Shown: in pieces, positions 15,009 through 23,159 of the stretch
Layout: every line of letters starts with the position of its first letter
Numbering within the stretch: the stretch's first letter is position 1
Source of the DNA: Ga0074130 sp035492055
GTDB lineage: Bacteria; Pseudomonadota; Gammaproteobacteria; Burkholderiales; Rhodocyclaceae
Reading direction: 5' to 3'
Assembly: GCA_035492055.1 (NCBI GenBank)
Contig: DATJJR010000081.1
Span: 5,652-69,651 of the forward strand
Length of the DNA stretch: 64,000 nt
Program-made: the position numbers and the translations under genes
Notes under the pieces: model-generated
What the model was told of the DNA's origin: nothing
Seen by the model: the letters and a program-made list of their open reading frames with translations, nothing else
Database searches by the model: none

Positions 15009-15503
15009 TTATTTGTTGAGGTGGGTGTAGTTCAGAACGAACTCGGCGACCGCTGACGGTGAATTGAGATCAAGTACCGGTACATCAAGCCGCAACGGTT
15101 TATCGCTAGCAACGGCAACTACACCATGGCCAGGATAGAGCAGCTCAGCAACATGGTCCGGACGGTGCACTTCAATCTTGGCCAAGTCGCTGTGCTTGTA
15201 GCCTTCGATCAGCAAAAGATCGCAAGGGGATATACGGGCAATTTGCTCATCCAGCGTCGGCTCGGCTTCGCCGCGCAGTTCGTGCATCATCGCCCAACGG
15301 TTGCTTGAAACGATCATGACTTCGGTACAACCCGCCTCGCGATGGCGATAGGAGTCTTTACCGGGCTTGTCGATATCGAAATGATGATGGGCATGCTTGA
15401 TGAGCGAGACGCGCAACCCCTTTTGCACGAACAGGGGAATCACCTGCTCAATCAATGTGGTCTTGCCCGATCCACTGAAACCCGTAAAACCGAAGACCTT
15501 CAA
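15009..15503 (-). CDS. mobB: Molybdopterin-guanine dinucleotide biosynthesis adaptor MobB
   Basis: A 164-residue P-loop GTP-binding protein. Walker A is GFSGSGKTT at 8-16; SLIKHAHHHFDIDKPGKDS (33-51) and the LLLIEGYKHSDLAKIEVHR segment are MobB signatures. MobB helps MobA attach GMP to molybdopterin to make the guanine dinucleotide form used by formate dehydrogenase. It is convergent with fdsA across a shared terminator, consistent with cofactor supply for that enzyme. No mobA is in the window. Confidence 0.9.
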   Translation of the reverse strand: MKVFGFTGFSGSGKTTLIEQVIPLFVQKGLRVSLIKHAHHHFDIDKPGKDSYRHREAGCTEVMIVSSNRWAMMHELRGEAEPTLDEQIARISPCDLLLIEGYKHSDLAKIEVHRPDHVAELLYPGHGVVAVASDKPLRLDVPVLDLNSPSAVAEFVLNYTHLNK

Positions 15504-15611
15504 AACATTACTCCAAGTGGATTAACTGGCTATTTTACTGTGCGGCGAGTGCTGCAAGAAATTGATTGCACAGTTGGGCTGTCACCGACAGTCGACAGTA
15601 ACAGTCGGAAA

Positions 15612-16394
15612 TTACGAGAAGTAACCCAATGTGCGAGCGACACCTTGCGCAATGCGCAGAGGACGTTCGCCCAGACCATAGCAGCCATCGTTCTTTTCTC
15701 GGGGATCCATTTCAAGGAGCTTTGTGCCTGCTTCGACATGGAGCCCATCACGGCAAATTCCGCGCACATAACCATCGATCGGCACGAAAACAGGCGTCTG
15801 ATTGAGTATGCCAACCGGGCTGCCTTGATTTAACCATTGCCCAATTCGAACCCCGGTACGCAGAACTCCTTCGCAAGGCGCGTAAACGCAGCGTTCTCGT
15901 CCGATGCCGTTGATCATCTTGGGTTCGCCGGAGAGCGGCTGGCTCGAACCGTGGGTAATGATTTCACCTAGATGATCACCCCACGCGGTTTCGACGACCA
16001 CATGCGTTTGATCGCCGGCAATAAAATTCGGCCCCAACCCTATGGTCAGCGAGGCATGATGTCGCTGGACCTCGGGGACCACACGTTTGCGCATGCGCGC
16101 ATCAACCAGTGCATCAGGCTGCAGGGCGCATACCGAGTGATCGATATCGTCCACCACAACGGGTATTGCCTGTCGGCAAGTCAGCATGTGCAACGCGTTG
16201 CTGCGGTCAATACGCTTGGCTAATACGCCTTCAAGCGAGACCTTTCCATCGAACACAGCATCGGTAAAGGACATTCCGCGTCGCAGATATGACGGGTGTT
16301 CCACTTCGTGGATGATGACTTGGCAACCTGCCTGAAAGAGTCGATGAGCGACAGCCGACGCGACATCCCCACTTCCGCGGACCAATACCCTCAT
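15612..16394 (-). CDS. yqeB: EF2563/YqeB-family molybdenum-enzyme accessory protein
   Basis: A 260-residue protein with an N-terminal Rossmann-like segment (MRVLVRGSGDVASAVAHRLF) and the motif HPSYLRRGMSFTDAVFDG typical of the family named for a selenium-dependent molybdenum hydroxylase system in Enterococcus (EF2563) and for E. coli YqeB. The C-terminal region (about 170-230, GVLRTGVRIGQWLNQGSPVG and PIDGYVRGICRDG) resembles a biotinyl/lipoyl-like hammerhead fold. Precise biochemical role is unknown; it is thought to act in molybdenum cofactor maturation. It lies between mobB and two ModE-like boxes, transcribed in the mobB direction 108 bp upstream of mobB. No selenium-hydroxylase genes are nearby, so a formate dehydrogenase role is likelier. 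Confidence 0.72.
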   Translation of the reverse strand: MRVLVRGSGDVASAVAHRLFQAGCQVIIHEVEHPSYLRRGMSFTDAVFDGKVSLEGVLAKRIDRSNALHMLTCRQAIPVVVDDIDHSVCALQPDALVDARMRKRVVPEVQRHHASLTIGLGPNFIAGDQTHVVVETAWGDHLGEIITHGSSQPLSGEPKMINGIGRERCVYAPCEGVLRTGVRIGQWLNQGSPVGILNQTPVFVPIDGYVRGICRDGLHVEAGTKLLEMDPREKNDGCYGLGERPLRIAQGVARTLGYFS

Positions 16395-16480
16395 TGTGCA
16401 ACTCCTGCCGTGATCAGTGCCGAGTCTTCCCTCTCAACGCAGGCTGTCGTTTGGGCGCGTCATTGAGAGGAAATCTTCAG

Positions 16481-16504
16481 CGTTAGGTCAAATTTTACCT
16501 AACG
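16481..16504. promoter_or_regulatory. ModE-like box 3 (perfect dyad)
   Basis: Half-sites CGTTAGGT (16481-16488) and ACCTAACG (16497-16504) are exact reverse complements with an 8-bp gap. It lies 87 bp upstream of the EF2563-family start. Confidence 0.62.
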
Positions 16505-16513
16505 CTTTGCAAT

Positions 16514-16537
16514 CGTTGTGTCAAAATTGACCTAACG
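16514..16537. promoter_or_regulatory. ModE-like box 4
   Basis: Half-sites CGTTGTGT (16514-16521) and ACCTAACG (16530-16537), gap 8 bp. It is offset by 33 bp (about three helical turns) from box 3, so two dimers would bind the same DNA face in the divergent region between the EF2563-family gene and the HTH-HhH gene. Confidence 0.6.
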
Positions 16538-16667
16538 ATGGAAAAAACCTCTCAAAGGGGCTTCAAGGCCGCCGCCATCGAGTTCTTACGCTTGGATAAA
16601 CGATGCCATCAAGCATGACGGCCCGATTGCAGGATTGCGCAGCCACAACGGTTGATAGTCAGTCCCG

Positions 16668-17090
16668 ATGACAGCCCCACTGCTTGAAGGACAAACGGAA
16701 GTGGGGGAAATATCTAAAGAGGCACGTGCCTTTGATATTTTTAACCGGCATTCGGCAGGTGAAACTTTTGCCGCGATTGCCAGGGATTACGACATCAGTG
16801 CGAGCTATGTTGCCCAGCTTTATCACGAAGAAGAGCGACGACGCCACCTCCCGGAGCGATGGTTTTGGCCAAGGCAGCTCGATGGATGGCAGAACATGGA
16901 GTTCCATGTTCTGCGGGGTTTGCCGCTACCGCTGCTTCAAACGCTTTGGGCTGCAGGGTATAGAACCTTCGGCAAAATGGATGCAATGTCGGATAGCGAG
17001 CTGCTATCCGACATTCCCGACCTGAATAAACTGGGCTTGCGGAAAATCCGTCAGCACATTGCCCTGATTAAAGCGATGGCAGACGCCTGA
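16668..17090 (+). CDS. Unrecognised HTH plus helix-hairpin-helix (alpha-CTD-like) protein
   Basis: A 140-residue protein I cannot assign to a named family. Residues 20-56 (AFDIFNRHSAGETFAAIARDYDISASYV) look like a sigma-region-4 or resolvase-type helix-turn-helix. Residues about 79-138 (VLRGLPLPLLQTLWAAGYRT, then DMNL-type DLNKLGLRKIRQHIA) resemble the helix-hairpin-helix fold of the RNA polymerase alpha C-terminal domain. Two DNA-contact modules suggest a small regulator. It is divergent from the EF2563-family gene with ModE-like boxes 3 and 4 between, so it is probably part of the molybdenum regulon. Start ATG 16668 has no strong ribosome site. Confidence 0.6.
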   Translation: MTAPLLEGQTEVGEISKEARAFDIFNRHSAGETFAAIARDYDISASYVAQLYHEEERRRHLPERWFWPRQLDGWQNMEFHVLRGLPLPLLQTLWAAGYRTFGKMDAMSDSELLSDIPDLNKLGLRKIRQHIALIKAMADA

Positions 17091-17194
17091 GCCGAATTGA
17101 CAGTGCAGGTTCACCTGCAGCGGGCCATACTGGAACCGAGCCAAATCACGCAACACCCGGGACAGGGCACCAGGCAATCGCCGTACTTTGTCGA

Positions 17195-18010
17195 TTAGCG
17201 CTTTGCATTCGGGAAGAACAACTGGTCGTCACCAATCTTGTATGCAGCAATGGCACGTTGACCGGTCGGTGAGATGATCCAATCGACAAATTTCTGTCCG
17301 GCCTCGACTTTGATGTGCGGGAATTTGGCCGGATTGACCAGCATGACGCCATATTGATTGAACAAGCGCTTGTCACCCTCGACGACGATGACCAAATCCT
17401 GTCGATTCTTGAACGATAGCCAGGTCCCGCGGTCGGAAAGAATGTAGGCGTTCATGGCGGCGGCGCTGTTCAAGGCCGGCCCCATGCCCGATCCGGTGTC
17501 CTTGTACCAGGGGCCTTTGACCTTATCAAGATCGATGCCGGCCAGTTTCCACAGACGCAATTCCGCCATGTTCGTACCGCTGCGGTCTCCGCGCGACACG
17601 AAGCTCGACTGGCTTTCCTCAATCTTCTTCAAGGCCGACGTAATGTCCTTGCTGTTGGCCACTTTCGCCGGATCGTTCTTCGGGCCGATCAGGACGAAAT
17701 CGTTGTACATGACGTCATAACGCTTCGTGCTATAGCCTTCGGCAAGAAACTTTTCTTCGGCGGCCTTATCGTGAACAAACACGACATCGGCGTCGCCGCG
17801 CCGTGCCATATCCAGGGCCTGGCCGGTTCCGAGCGCGACGACGCGCACTTCGATCCCAGTTTCTTTCTGGAATATCGGCAGAAGGAAATTGAACAGCCCC
17901 GATTGCTCGGTCGAGGTTGTCGAGGCAACGGTGATGAAAGTATCGGCAGCTTGGGCGGGCAGAATGCCGGCGAGTAGAGCAACACACAAGAGACGTCGGA
18001 TCAGATTCAC
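17195..18010 (-). CDS. tupA: Tungstate/molybdate ABC transporter substrate-binding protein
   Basis: A 271-residue periplasmic binding protein. I place the start at GTG 18010, preceded by AAGGAGG and overlapping the tupC stop by GTGA; an upstream ATG has no ribosome site. Residues 1-20 are a signal peptide (cleavage after AQA). The motif TTSTEQSGLF (31-40) is the oxyanion-binding signature of TupA-type proteins, and RGDRSGTNMAELRLW plus WYKDTGSGMGPALN contribute further ligands. TupA binds tungstate very tightly and often molybdate. Last gene of tupBCA, which has a ModE-like box upstream, and likely supplies metal for the formate dehydrogenase nearby. Confidence 0.88.
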   Translation of the reverse strand: MNLIRRLLCVALLAGILPAQAADTFITVASTTSTEQSGLFNFLLPIFQKETGIEVRVVALGTGQALDMARRGDADVVFVHDKAAEEKFLAEGYSTKRYDVMYNDFVLIGPKNDPAKVANSKDITSALKKIEESQSSFVSRGDRSGTNMAELRLWKLAGIDLDKVKGPWYKDTGSGMGPALNSAAAMNAYILSDRGTWLSFKNRQDLVIVVEGDKRLFNQYGVMLVNPAKFPHIKVEAGQKFVDWIISPTGQRAIAAYKIGDDQLFFPNAKR

Positions 18011-18714
18011 GGTAGTTCCTCCTTGAGAAAGTCGATGGCGGCCTGCGATTGCGGGTGCCGAAAAAAATCGTGTGTTGGTGCGCACTCGTGAATGCGGCCG
18101 GCGGCAAGAAACACAATGTTCTGACCAAGACGCCGTGCCTGTCCCAAATGGTGCGTCACCATCACGATGGTGGTGCCCGCGGCGTGCAATGCGGCAATGC
18201 CGGCTTCGATTGCTCGTGCAGCACCGGGATCGAGGCTCGCCGTCGGCTCGTCGAGAAAAAGGATTCTCGGGCGCAGGGCAGCGGCACGCGCCAATGCAAC
18301 GCGCTGCTGCTCACCACCGGACAGCACGCGCGCAGGTCGATCCGCCAAATGCTGCAGGCCGACGCTTTCGAGTGCAAACATGGCTCGATGCCGGGCTTCG
18401 TGTACTGGCATGCCTTGTACGCGCAGCCCATATGCGACATTGGCGATGACGGAGCGCCGCAGCATGACAGGGCGTTGGAACAGCATTGCCTGGGATGTCG
18501 GACGCTCCGCCAGCGTGCCCCAGCGTATCGTGCCGCGGCTGGGCTGCAGCAAGCCATGCATGATGCGCATCAATATGCTTTTACCGGCACCATTGGGACC
18601 GAGAATCACGGTACAACTACCCGCAGCAATATTCAGGTTGACGTTTTCGAGAATGGACCTGCCGTCCAAGGCAAAGCCAATGTCGTCAAGTTGTAGCGGA
18701 AACATGTCGCTCAT
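18007..18714 (-). CDS. tupC: Tungstate/molybdate ABC transporter ATP-binding protein
   Basis: A 235-residue ABC ATPase from ATG 18714, which overlaps the tupB stop by ATGA; a frame-extending ATG 7 codons upstream lies inside tupB. Walker A GPNGAGKS, Q-loop LFQRPVML, signature LSGGEQQRVALARA, Walker B RILFLDEPTASLDP and the switch His (VTHHLGQA) are all intact. It powers the TupB permease at the inner membrane. The stop codon overlaps the tupA GTG, giving two coupled junctions in the operon. Confidence 0.9.
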   Translation of the reverse strand: MSDMFPLQLDDIGFALDGRSILENVNLNIAAGSCTVILGPNGAGKSILMRIMHGLLQPSRGTIRWGTLAERPTSQAMLFQRPVMLRRSVIANVAYGLRVQGMPVHEARHRAMFALESVGLQHLADRPARVLSGGEQQRVALARAAALRPRILFLDEPTASLDPGAARAIEAGIAALHAAGTTIVMVTHHLGQARRLGQNIVFLAAGRIHECAPTHDFFRHPQSQAAIDFLKEELP

Positions 18715-19415
18715 TTCGCGTAATGTCCTGCCCAACTGCGTATGGCGTGTGCCAATGCATTGAGCAGCAACACCAGGATGAGCAGGATCATGCCCAGTCC
18801 CATTGCCATGGGTAGATCGCCCATGCTGGTTTCCAAGGCGATCGCCGTCGTCATGACGCGTGTTACGCCATCGATGTTGCCGCCGACGATCATGACGGCT
18901 CCCACTTCGGAAATCGCCCGACCGAAACCCGCCAGCAATATTGTCGACAAGGCCCAGCGTGTGTCCCAGAGAAGTGTCAATGCCGCTTGTCGATGGGAGG
19001 TCCCTAGGGAATCGAGTTGATCGGCGTATTCAAGCCATGCATCTTCAATGATCTGACGAGTCAATGCAGCCAATAGTGGTGCGATCAAGATGGTTTGCGC
19101 AATGCTCATTGCCGTCGGCGTGAATAGCAACCCGAACTGTCCGAGCGGGCCGGCGCGGGAAAGCGACAGGTAAACAATCAGGCCAACGACGACAGACGGC
19201 AATCCCATGAAACCATTGACGAGCACGATCACGGTCTTGCGTCCTGGAAAGCTCGCGACAGCCAGCAAGGCACCCAAGGGTAAGGCGAATAAGGCACCCA
19301 GCAATACTGCGACACAACTGACGCGCAGACTCAGTGCGACGATCCCGTAGAGATGGGTGTCCGCATGAAGTATGAGCATCAGGGCTGCGTCGAGGCTGGC
19401 TGCGATGGTATTCAA
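18711..19415 (-). CDS. tupB: Tungstate/molybdate ABC transporter permease
   Basis: A 234-residue binding-protein-dependent permease with about five to six TM segments (near 25-45, 47-70, 78-100, 150-170 region and 205-222). The coupling loop carries EAA-like sequence around DTRWALSTILLAGFGRAISEVGAVMIVGGN, the motif strongly conserved in tungstate/molybdate permeases. First gene of tupBCA. The 310-bp upstream region includes a ModE-like dyad 171 bp before the start. Confidence 0.9.
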   Translation of the reverse strand: MNTIAASLDAALMLILHADTHLYGIVALSLRVSCVAVLLGALFALPLGALLAVASFPGRKTVIVLVNGFMGLPSVVVGLIVYLSLSRAGPLGQFGLLFTPTAMSIAQTILIAPLLAALTRQIIEDAWLEYADQLDSLGTSHRQAALTLLWDTRWALSTILLAGFGRAISEVGAVMIVGGNIDGVTRVMTTAIALETSMGDLPMAMGLGMILLILVLLLNALAHAIRSWAGHYAK

Positions 19416-19585
19416 GGCGTGGTTGCTATCGGGAATCGGGAGGCAAAGATATGAAGCAAATTTCCAGTCAGGGCGCGACTATAACCGCACTCTTGGAAGG
19501 CCCGAAATATGAGATTGCGTGCATATCATGCGCCCCTGTGCCTTGAATCCGGCATCGGATTTGGCGCAATGCAATGAGCGCCGAG

Positions 19586-19609
19586 TGTTATGTCGGCGTA
19601 CGCATAACA
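19586..19609. promoter_or_regulatory. ModE-like box 5 upstream of tup operon
   Basis: Half-sites TGTTATGT (19586-19593) and GCATAACA (19602-19609), gap 8 bp, with 7-bp perfect outer arms TGTTATG/CATAACA. It closely resembles classical ModE operators before molybdate-uptake genes. It lies 171 bp upstream of tupB in an otherwise gene-free 314-bp region. Confidence 0.55.
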
Positions 19610-19643
19610 GGAACACCACCAGCGTGGCTGGTTTAAATGAAAA

Positions 19644-19665
19644 CCGGCCATCATTGGATGGCCGG
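19644..19665 (-). terminator. Terminator of the minus-strand chemoreceptor gene
   Basis: Nine-bp GC-rich arms CCGGCCATC and GATGGCCGG with a 4-nt loop, followed on the minus strand by TTTTCATTT. It lies 65 bp past the chemoreceptor stop codon. Confidence 0.75.
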
Positions 19666-19729
19666 TGCAGGGCTTGGGTTGCTTTGATGTGGCGTTACAT
19701 GATCAAAGGCGAGCCGGGTTTGCCGGGGC

Positions 19730-21775
19730 TCACGCCGGTAATTTGAACGCAGCGACCGTGCCATTCAGCGATTCAGCGAGTTCCTTGAGCCGTTGTGCGG
19801 CGCTGCTGACTTCGTTGATGGTTTGGTCGTTGCGGTCGGCCATATGCGCAATGTGTTCAATATGCTGCGCGATCCCTTGCGTGGCAGTGGCTTGTTCGCG
19901 TGATGCACCTGAAATCTCGGTGATGCGTGCGAGCGTGCGTTCAGCGCTGCTCTGAATCTCCCCAAGCGTCAAAGCCGCCGATTCGGTGATGCCGACGCTT
20001 CCCAGCACCTGTTCACGACTGTTGCTCGCCTGCTTGATTGATAGTTCGACGCCTTGTCGTATCTTGCCAATCATGGAGGCAATGCTTTCGGTTGCGTTGC
20101 GAGTGTTTTCCGCCAGTTTGCGTACTTCATCGGCAACCACGGCGAAACCGCGACCGGATTCGCCGGCACGCGCAGCTTCAATGGCTGCATTCAATGCGAG
20201 CAGATTGGTCTGATCGGCAATGTCCTTGATGGTGCTGACGATCGCGCCGATTTCTTCGGTGCGTTTGCCAAGCTCGGTGACGTTCTCGGTGACTTCCTGG
20301 ACGGAGTCGGCAACGGCGCGGATTTCATTCACGGCTTCGGTGATGCGTGCACGCCCGTGAACGGCCGCTTGAGAGGCAGCCTCGGAAATTTGGACCGCGT
20401 CGTTGACGTTTTCGGCGACGTGACTCACGGTGACTGACACTTCCTCGACTGAAGCGGCCGTTGCCTGCGCAGCTTCTGACTGCGCGCGCGAGCCGTCGGC
20501 AATTTGCTTCGATACTTCGGACAATGTTTTAGACGAGGCAAGTACGTTTTGTGCCGATTGCTTGACGTCGGAGACAACAGTCGAGAGGGCGCGCGACATG
20601 TCGCTGAAGCGTTGTGCAACGACAGACAATTCATCGTTCGACGCAAGCACGATTGGGCGCGTAAAGTCGCCGGAGGCAAAGCGGGCAGCACCATCGGTCA
20701 ATCGTTCAACTGAATCCGCGATCGACAGATACATGCCGACAAAAAGATAAATGCTGACCAAGACCACCACGATGTTGATCGCAAGCATGCCCCAGAATTT
20801 TGCGCGCACAGTCTGCTGGCGAACCAGCAGGCGTTCTTCGAAGATCTTGCGGTTCTCGTCGATCAAGCCCCAAGCTGCATCTATCGCCGGTTTGGCCGAG
20901 TCAGTCACCTGCTGCTGGGTGACACCGATGCTGTCCGCTGCAATGAAATTCTGCCGCGCATCCTTCAGCAATGCGCCGGTGGCAGATTTTACTTGCGAGA
21001 AAGCCTGATCCATGCGCGCCTTGATGTCCGGGTTGCTCTTCATCGACTGGCTGAGCATGGTCTCGACGCCGTTCAAGACATCCTGCAGGCGGGCTTCGGT
21101 CACTTCATAGAACACGCGGTCTTTCGGCGTCAGCGTACCGCGCGAGAGATTCAGGATTTGATAGGCGTAGATACGTACCGTGATGCCGGCGACCTTGGGC
21201 GTGTTGTTGGCCAAGGGAAAACCGAGGTAGAACAGATCGGTGTCCGGTTCAAACGAGATTTGCGAGTTGTCGCCGATGACATGCATGAAGGCATACAGGC
21301 GATCGAATTCCTTGCCGTGAGCAGCGAATGCGGATTGTGCAAAGTCCGGGCCGATTGGCAACGCCATGACCTTGGCTTCAAGATCAGACCAGCCAGCGCG
21401 AATATCCTTGACGCCCGTGGCCGCATCGAACAGTGGCGCATCCTTTTGTGCGTCGCTTTCGAGCTTTTGCAAGGTCTTTTCGATCACGGCCTCATGCTGC
21501 TTGAGGCGATCCTTGACGGCGGCATCGTTTGGCGCAGCCGTGGTTGCGATGCGACGATATTCGATCAGATCCTTGTTCCACTGAACCAGGTCGCCGATGA
21601 GCTCGTTGCCGGCCAGTTCGCTGTCGATCTGACGCACCCGTGAATCCAGATCCGACATGACGTGCCAGGAGAAGTAGGCCAGCGCTGCGGTGAAGATCAG
21701 CCCGGTCAACAGAAACTTGCTTGAGAAGCGCAAGCGTCCCATCAAATGGACGGATGGCGCGAATAGGGTCTGCAT
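19730..21775 (-). CDS. Methyl-accepting chemotaxis protein
   Basis: A 681-residue chemoreceptor: TM1 about 20-40, a long helical periplasmic domain 41-325, TM2 about 327-350, HAMP 351-403, and a signalling domain with the hairpin tip DIADQTNLLALNAAIEAARA and GFAVVADEVRKLAENT. AGGAGAG precedes the ATG. No chemotaxis neighbours. The periplasmic domain is not one I recognise. It lies next to the tungstate transporter on the same strand but is separated by its own terminator, so functional linkage is not indicated. Confidence 0.92.
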   Translation of the reverse strand: MQTLFAPSVHLMGRLRFSSKFLLTGLIFTAALAYFSWHVMSDLDSRVRQIDSELAGNELIGDLVQWNKDLIEYRRIATTAAPNDAAVKDRLKQHEAVIEKTLQKLESDAQKDAPLFDAATGVKDIRAGWSDLEAKVMALPIGPDFAQSAFAAHGKEFDRLYAFMHVIGDNSQISFEPDTDLFYLGFPLANNTPKVAGITVRIYAYQILNLSRGTLTPKDRVFYEVTEARLQDVLNGVETMLSQSMKSNPDIKARMDQAFSQVKSATGALLKDARQNFIAADSIGVTQQQVTDSAKPAIDAAWGLIDENRKIFEERLLVRQQTVRAKFWGMLAINIVVVLVSIYLFVGMYLSIADSVERLTDGAARFASGDFTRPIVLASNDELSVVAQRFSDMSRALSTVVSDVKQSAQNVLASSKTLSEVSKQIADGSRAQSEAAQATAASVEEVSVTVSHVAENVNDAVQISEAASQAAVHGRARITEAVNEIRAVADSVQEVTENVTELGKRTEEIGAIVSTIKDIADQTNLLALNAAIEAARAGESGRGFAVVADEVRKLAENTRNATESIASMIGKIRQGVELSIKQASNSREQVLGSVGITESAALTLGEIQSSAERTLARITEISGASREQATATQGIAQHIEHIAHMADRNDQTINEVSSAAQRLKELAESLNGTVAAFKLPA

Positions 21776-22000
21776 GATCTCTCCTGAAAGATGGCGTGTC
21801 GTGTGGGATTTGTGGCCGCCTGTTTGCCGGCGAGCTTTCTAGCACAACGACGAGGCCAGCTTAATGAAGACCGAGTGACAATTCGTGCCGAGGCTGCAAA
21901 AAACGGGGAAACATCATGCCGTTGTTGCGCAACCGCTACCGCGGCTGAGTATCACCCTGGGGATTCAGGGATGCCGATGCACAGCAGGCGTGTTGCTGAA

Positions 22001-23008
22001 TCAAAAACCTTCCAGCACGATCTTGCCGCGGGACTGGCCTGACTCAAGTAATGCGTGAGCACGGCGGAGGTTGGCGGCGTTGATTGTGCCGAAACGTTCG
22101 TTCAATGTGGTGCGTATGCGCCCGGCATCGACGAGTTCGGCGAGTCCGGCAAGGATGCGGCCTTGCGCATCCATGTCGGGTGTTTCGAACAATGCGCGAG
22201 TGAACATCAACTCCCAGTGCAGCGAAACGCTTTTGCGTTTCAGCAGCATGACGTTGATCGGTTCCGGATCGTCGATCAGGCCGAATTTACCCTGCGGTGC
22301 TATGGCATCGACGATCTGTGCGAAGTGTTCATCGGTATGGGTGAGACTGACGACGTAATGCGGTGCCGCGATACCGAGGGCTTGCAATTGAGGGGCGAAT
22401 ACTTGCGTGTGATCGATGACATGATCGGCGCCAAGCTCACGCAACCATTCTCGGCTTTGCGGCCGCGACGCGGTACCGATGACCGTGAGGCCGGTCAGTT
22501 GTTTTGCAAGCTGCACCATGATCGAGCCGACACCACCGGCGGCACCGACAATGAGCAGTGATTTCCCGGATTCGCCTGGCGTAATGCCGAAACGATCAAA
22601 CAGCATTTCCCAGGCCGTGAGACCGGTCAGTGGTAATGCGGCGGCGGCGGCGAAGTCGATCGACATTGGCATGCGGCCGACAATGCGTTCATCCACCAGT
22701 TGCAGTTCGCTGTTGCTGCCTGCGCGCGTGAGCGCGCCGGCATACCAGACGCGATCGCCCGGTTTGAAGTTGCGTACCGCTGGCCCGACTGCGCGCACGA
22801 TGCCGGTGGCATCCCAGCCCAGTATTTTCCATGCGTCGCCCTCGGGTGCAGTGTTGCGCCGGACCTTGGTGTCGACCGGATTGACCGAGATTGCCTTGAC
22901 CTCGACAAGTAGATCGCGTCCCGCAGCGATCGGATCAGCCAGCGTGACGTCCTGCAGCGATTCGATATCGGTGATTGGCAATGACTTTTTGTAGGCGACG
23001 GCTTTCAT
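22001..23008 (-). CDS. Zinc-type alcohol dehydrogenase-like / quinone oxidoreductase family protein
   Basis: A 335-residue medium-chain dehydrogenase starting MKAVAYKKSLP at ATG 23008. The GroES-like N-terminal domain (EVKAISVNPVDTKVRR) lacks the zinc-binding Cys/His set of true alcohol dehydrogenases, while the Rossmann domain has LLIVGAAGGVGSIMVQLAKQL (NADPH site). This pattern fits the zinc-binding dehydrogenase family enzymes close to quinone oxidoreductase (QorB/YhdH-like). Substrate could be quinones or enones. It stands alone, divergent from the efflux pump gene 151 bp away, possibly under shared control. Confidence 0.82.
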   Translation of the reverse strand: MKAVAYKKSLPITDIESLQDVTLADPIAAGRDLLVEVKAISVNPVDTKVRRNTAPEGDAWKILGWDATGIVRAVGPAVRNFKPGDRVWYAGALTRAGSNSELQLVDERIVGRMPMSIDFAAAAALPLTGLTAWEMLFDRFGITPGESGKSLLIVGAAGGVGSIMVQLAKQLTGLTVIGTASRPQSREWLRELGADHVIDHTQVFAPQLQALGIAAPHYVVSLTHTDEHFAQIVDAIAPQGKFGLIDDPEPINVMLLKRKSVSLHWELMFTRALFETPDMDAQGRILAGLAELVDAGRIRTTLNERFGTINAANLRRAHALLESGQSRGKIVLEGF

Positions 23009-23159
23009 GGTCAGTAGGCCTTGTGCGAGTTGAATATTCACCGCTGATTGCGGTAGTCGACGCATGGTATGCGCAATCGAGGCGGTGCGTCATTCCCGCG
23101 GCATTACATTTATGTCAGTGCGCGCGGCCTGTTAGCAGGGCTTGGCTAAAATTGCATGC

